A stretch of DNA of 64,000 bases from Aquella oligotrophica. Its GTDB lineage: Bacteria > Pseudomonadota > Gammaproteobacteria > Burkholderiales > UBA11063. A program made the translations under genes and the position numbers. The DNA lies in the NCBI RefSeq assembly GCF_002892535.1, contig NZ_CP024847.1, positions 1,736,001 through 1,800,000 of the forward strand, in the 5' to 3' direction. Below, one piece after another: positions 63,970 to 64,000 of this stretch. The notes beneath the pieces were generated by a model, which ran no database searches, was not told the DNA's origin, and worked only from the letters and a program-made list of their open reading frames with translations. Position 1 is the first letter of the stretch; each line of letters starts with the position of its first letter.

Positions 63970-64000
63970 TAGTGATTCGTCTTAATATTTATTTGACTAA
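62884..64000 (-). mobile_element. Insertion sequence, ends not resolved
   Basis: The intact transposase implies an IS element. The left end should lie between 62771 and 62884 and the right end at or beyond 64000. I compared both flanks and found no convincing terminal inverted repeat or target duplication, so the bounds given are only the transposase side and the window edge. Confidence 0.5.

Noticed and set aside
62771-64000. IS terminal inverted repeats
   Set aside because: Both flanks start with TTAGT-like sequence, but agreement stops after five bases, so no ends were assigned.

Overview
The window is 64 kb of AT-rich, gene-dense DNA from a Gram-negative proteobacterium. The evidence is an ISC iron-sulfur operon with IscR, MurJ, RuvA/RuvC, outer-membrane beta-barrels, lipid A-type sugar transfer genes and Tat and lipoprotein signals. 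A low-GC beta- or gammaproteobacterium fits best; the sequence alone does not fix the genus. No rRNA, tRNA or CRISPR array was seen.

Layout. 0.1-1.6 kb (minus): CDF metal exporter and 2Fe-2S ferredoxin behind an IscR-like site. 1.7-4.7 kb (plus): a consensus promoter, a 34-codon peptide ending Cys-Cys-Cys, a SET-domain gene and a metB/mccB-cysK pair; this looks like a cysteine-sensing leader on a sulfur amino-acid operon. 4.7-8.7 kb: comEA-like, yajQ, metNIQ, ruvA. 8.9-13.6 kb: glpF-glpK-glpD (glpD frameshifted) and an aldose epimerase-like gene. 13.6-17.2 kb (minus): envelope sugar/phosphate modification set and gph. 17.3-21 kb: large lipoprotein chitinase and a TfoX-like protein. 21-33.7 kb (minus): iscRSUA, a strong terminator, then hscB-hscA continuing into bestrophin, ABC exporter, symporter, a putative ligand-gated-channel-like protein, a Tat FAD oxidoreductase and a lipoprotein.

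33.8-43.2 kb is the accessory part: frameshifted D-amino-acid aminotransferase, two paralogous PAS-LuxR regulators, a PhnD-like protein without signal peptide, a 1281-aa Ser-Pro-repeat lipoprotein with two Lcl (DUF1566) domains, a small secreted protein and a porin. 43.6-53.3 kb: methyltransferase and the branched-chain amino-acid cluster ilvE-leuC-leuD-leuB-leuA-ilvB-ilvN-ilvC, closed by a terminator; ilvC looks like the Bacteroidetes type. 53.4-62.8 kb (minus): second ArnT-like glycosyltransferase, rpmE, murJ, cytochrome b561, ClC, ruvC, MscS, DUF481-like protein and an MHS-type transporter. The window ends in a DDE transposase.

Best candidates for something undescribed: the poly-Cys leader peptide; three mutually similar IscR-type sites tying a detached ferredoxin and its CDF neighbour to isc control; two frameshifts that each look like loss of one C from a CCCC run; and the channel-like membrane protein. 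All calls come from reading the sequence; no database search was run.
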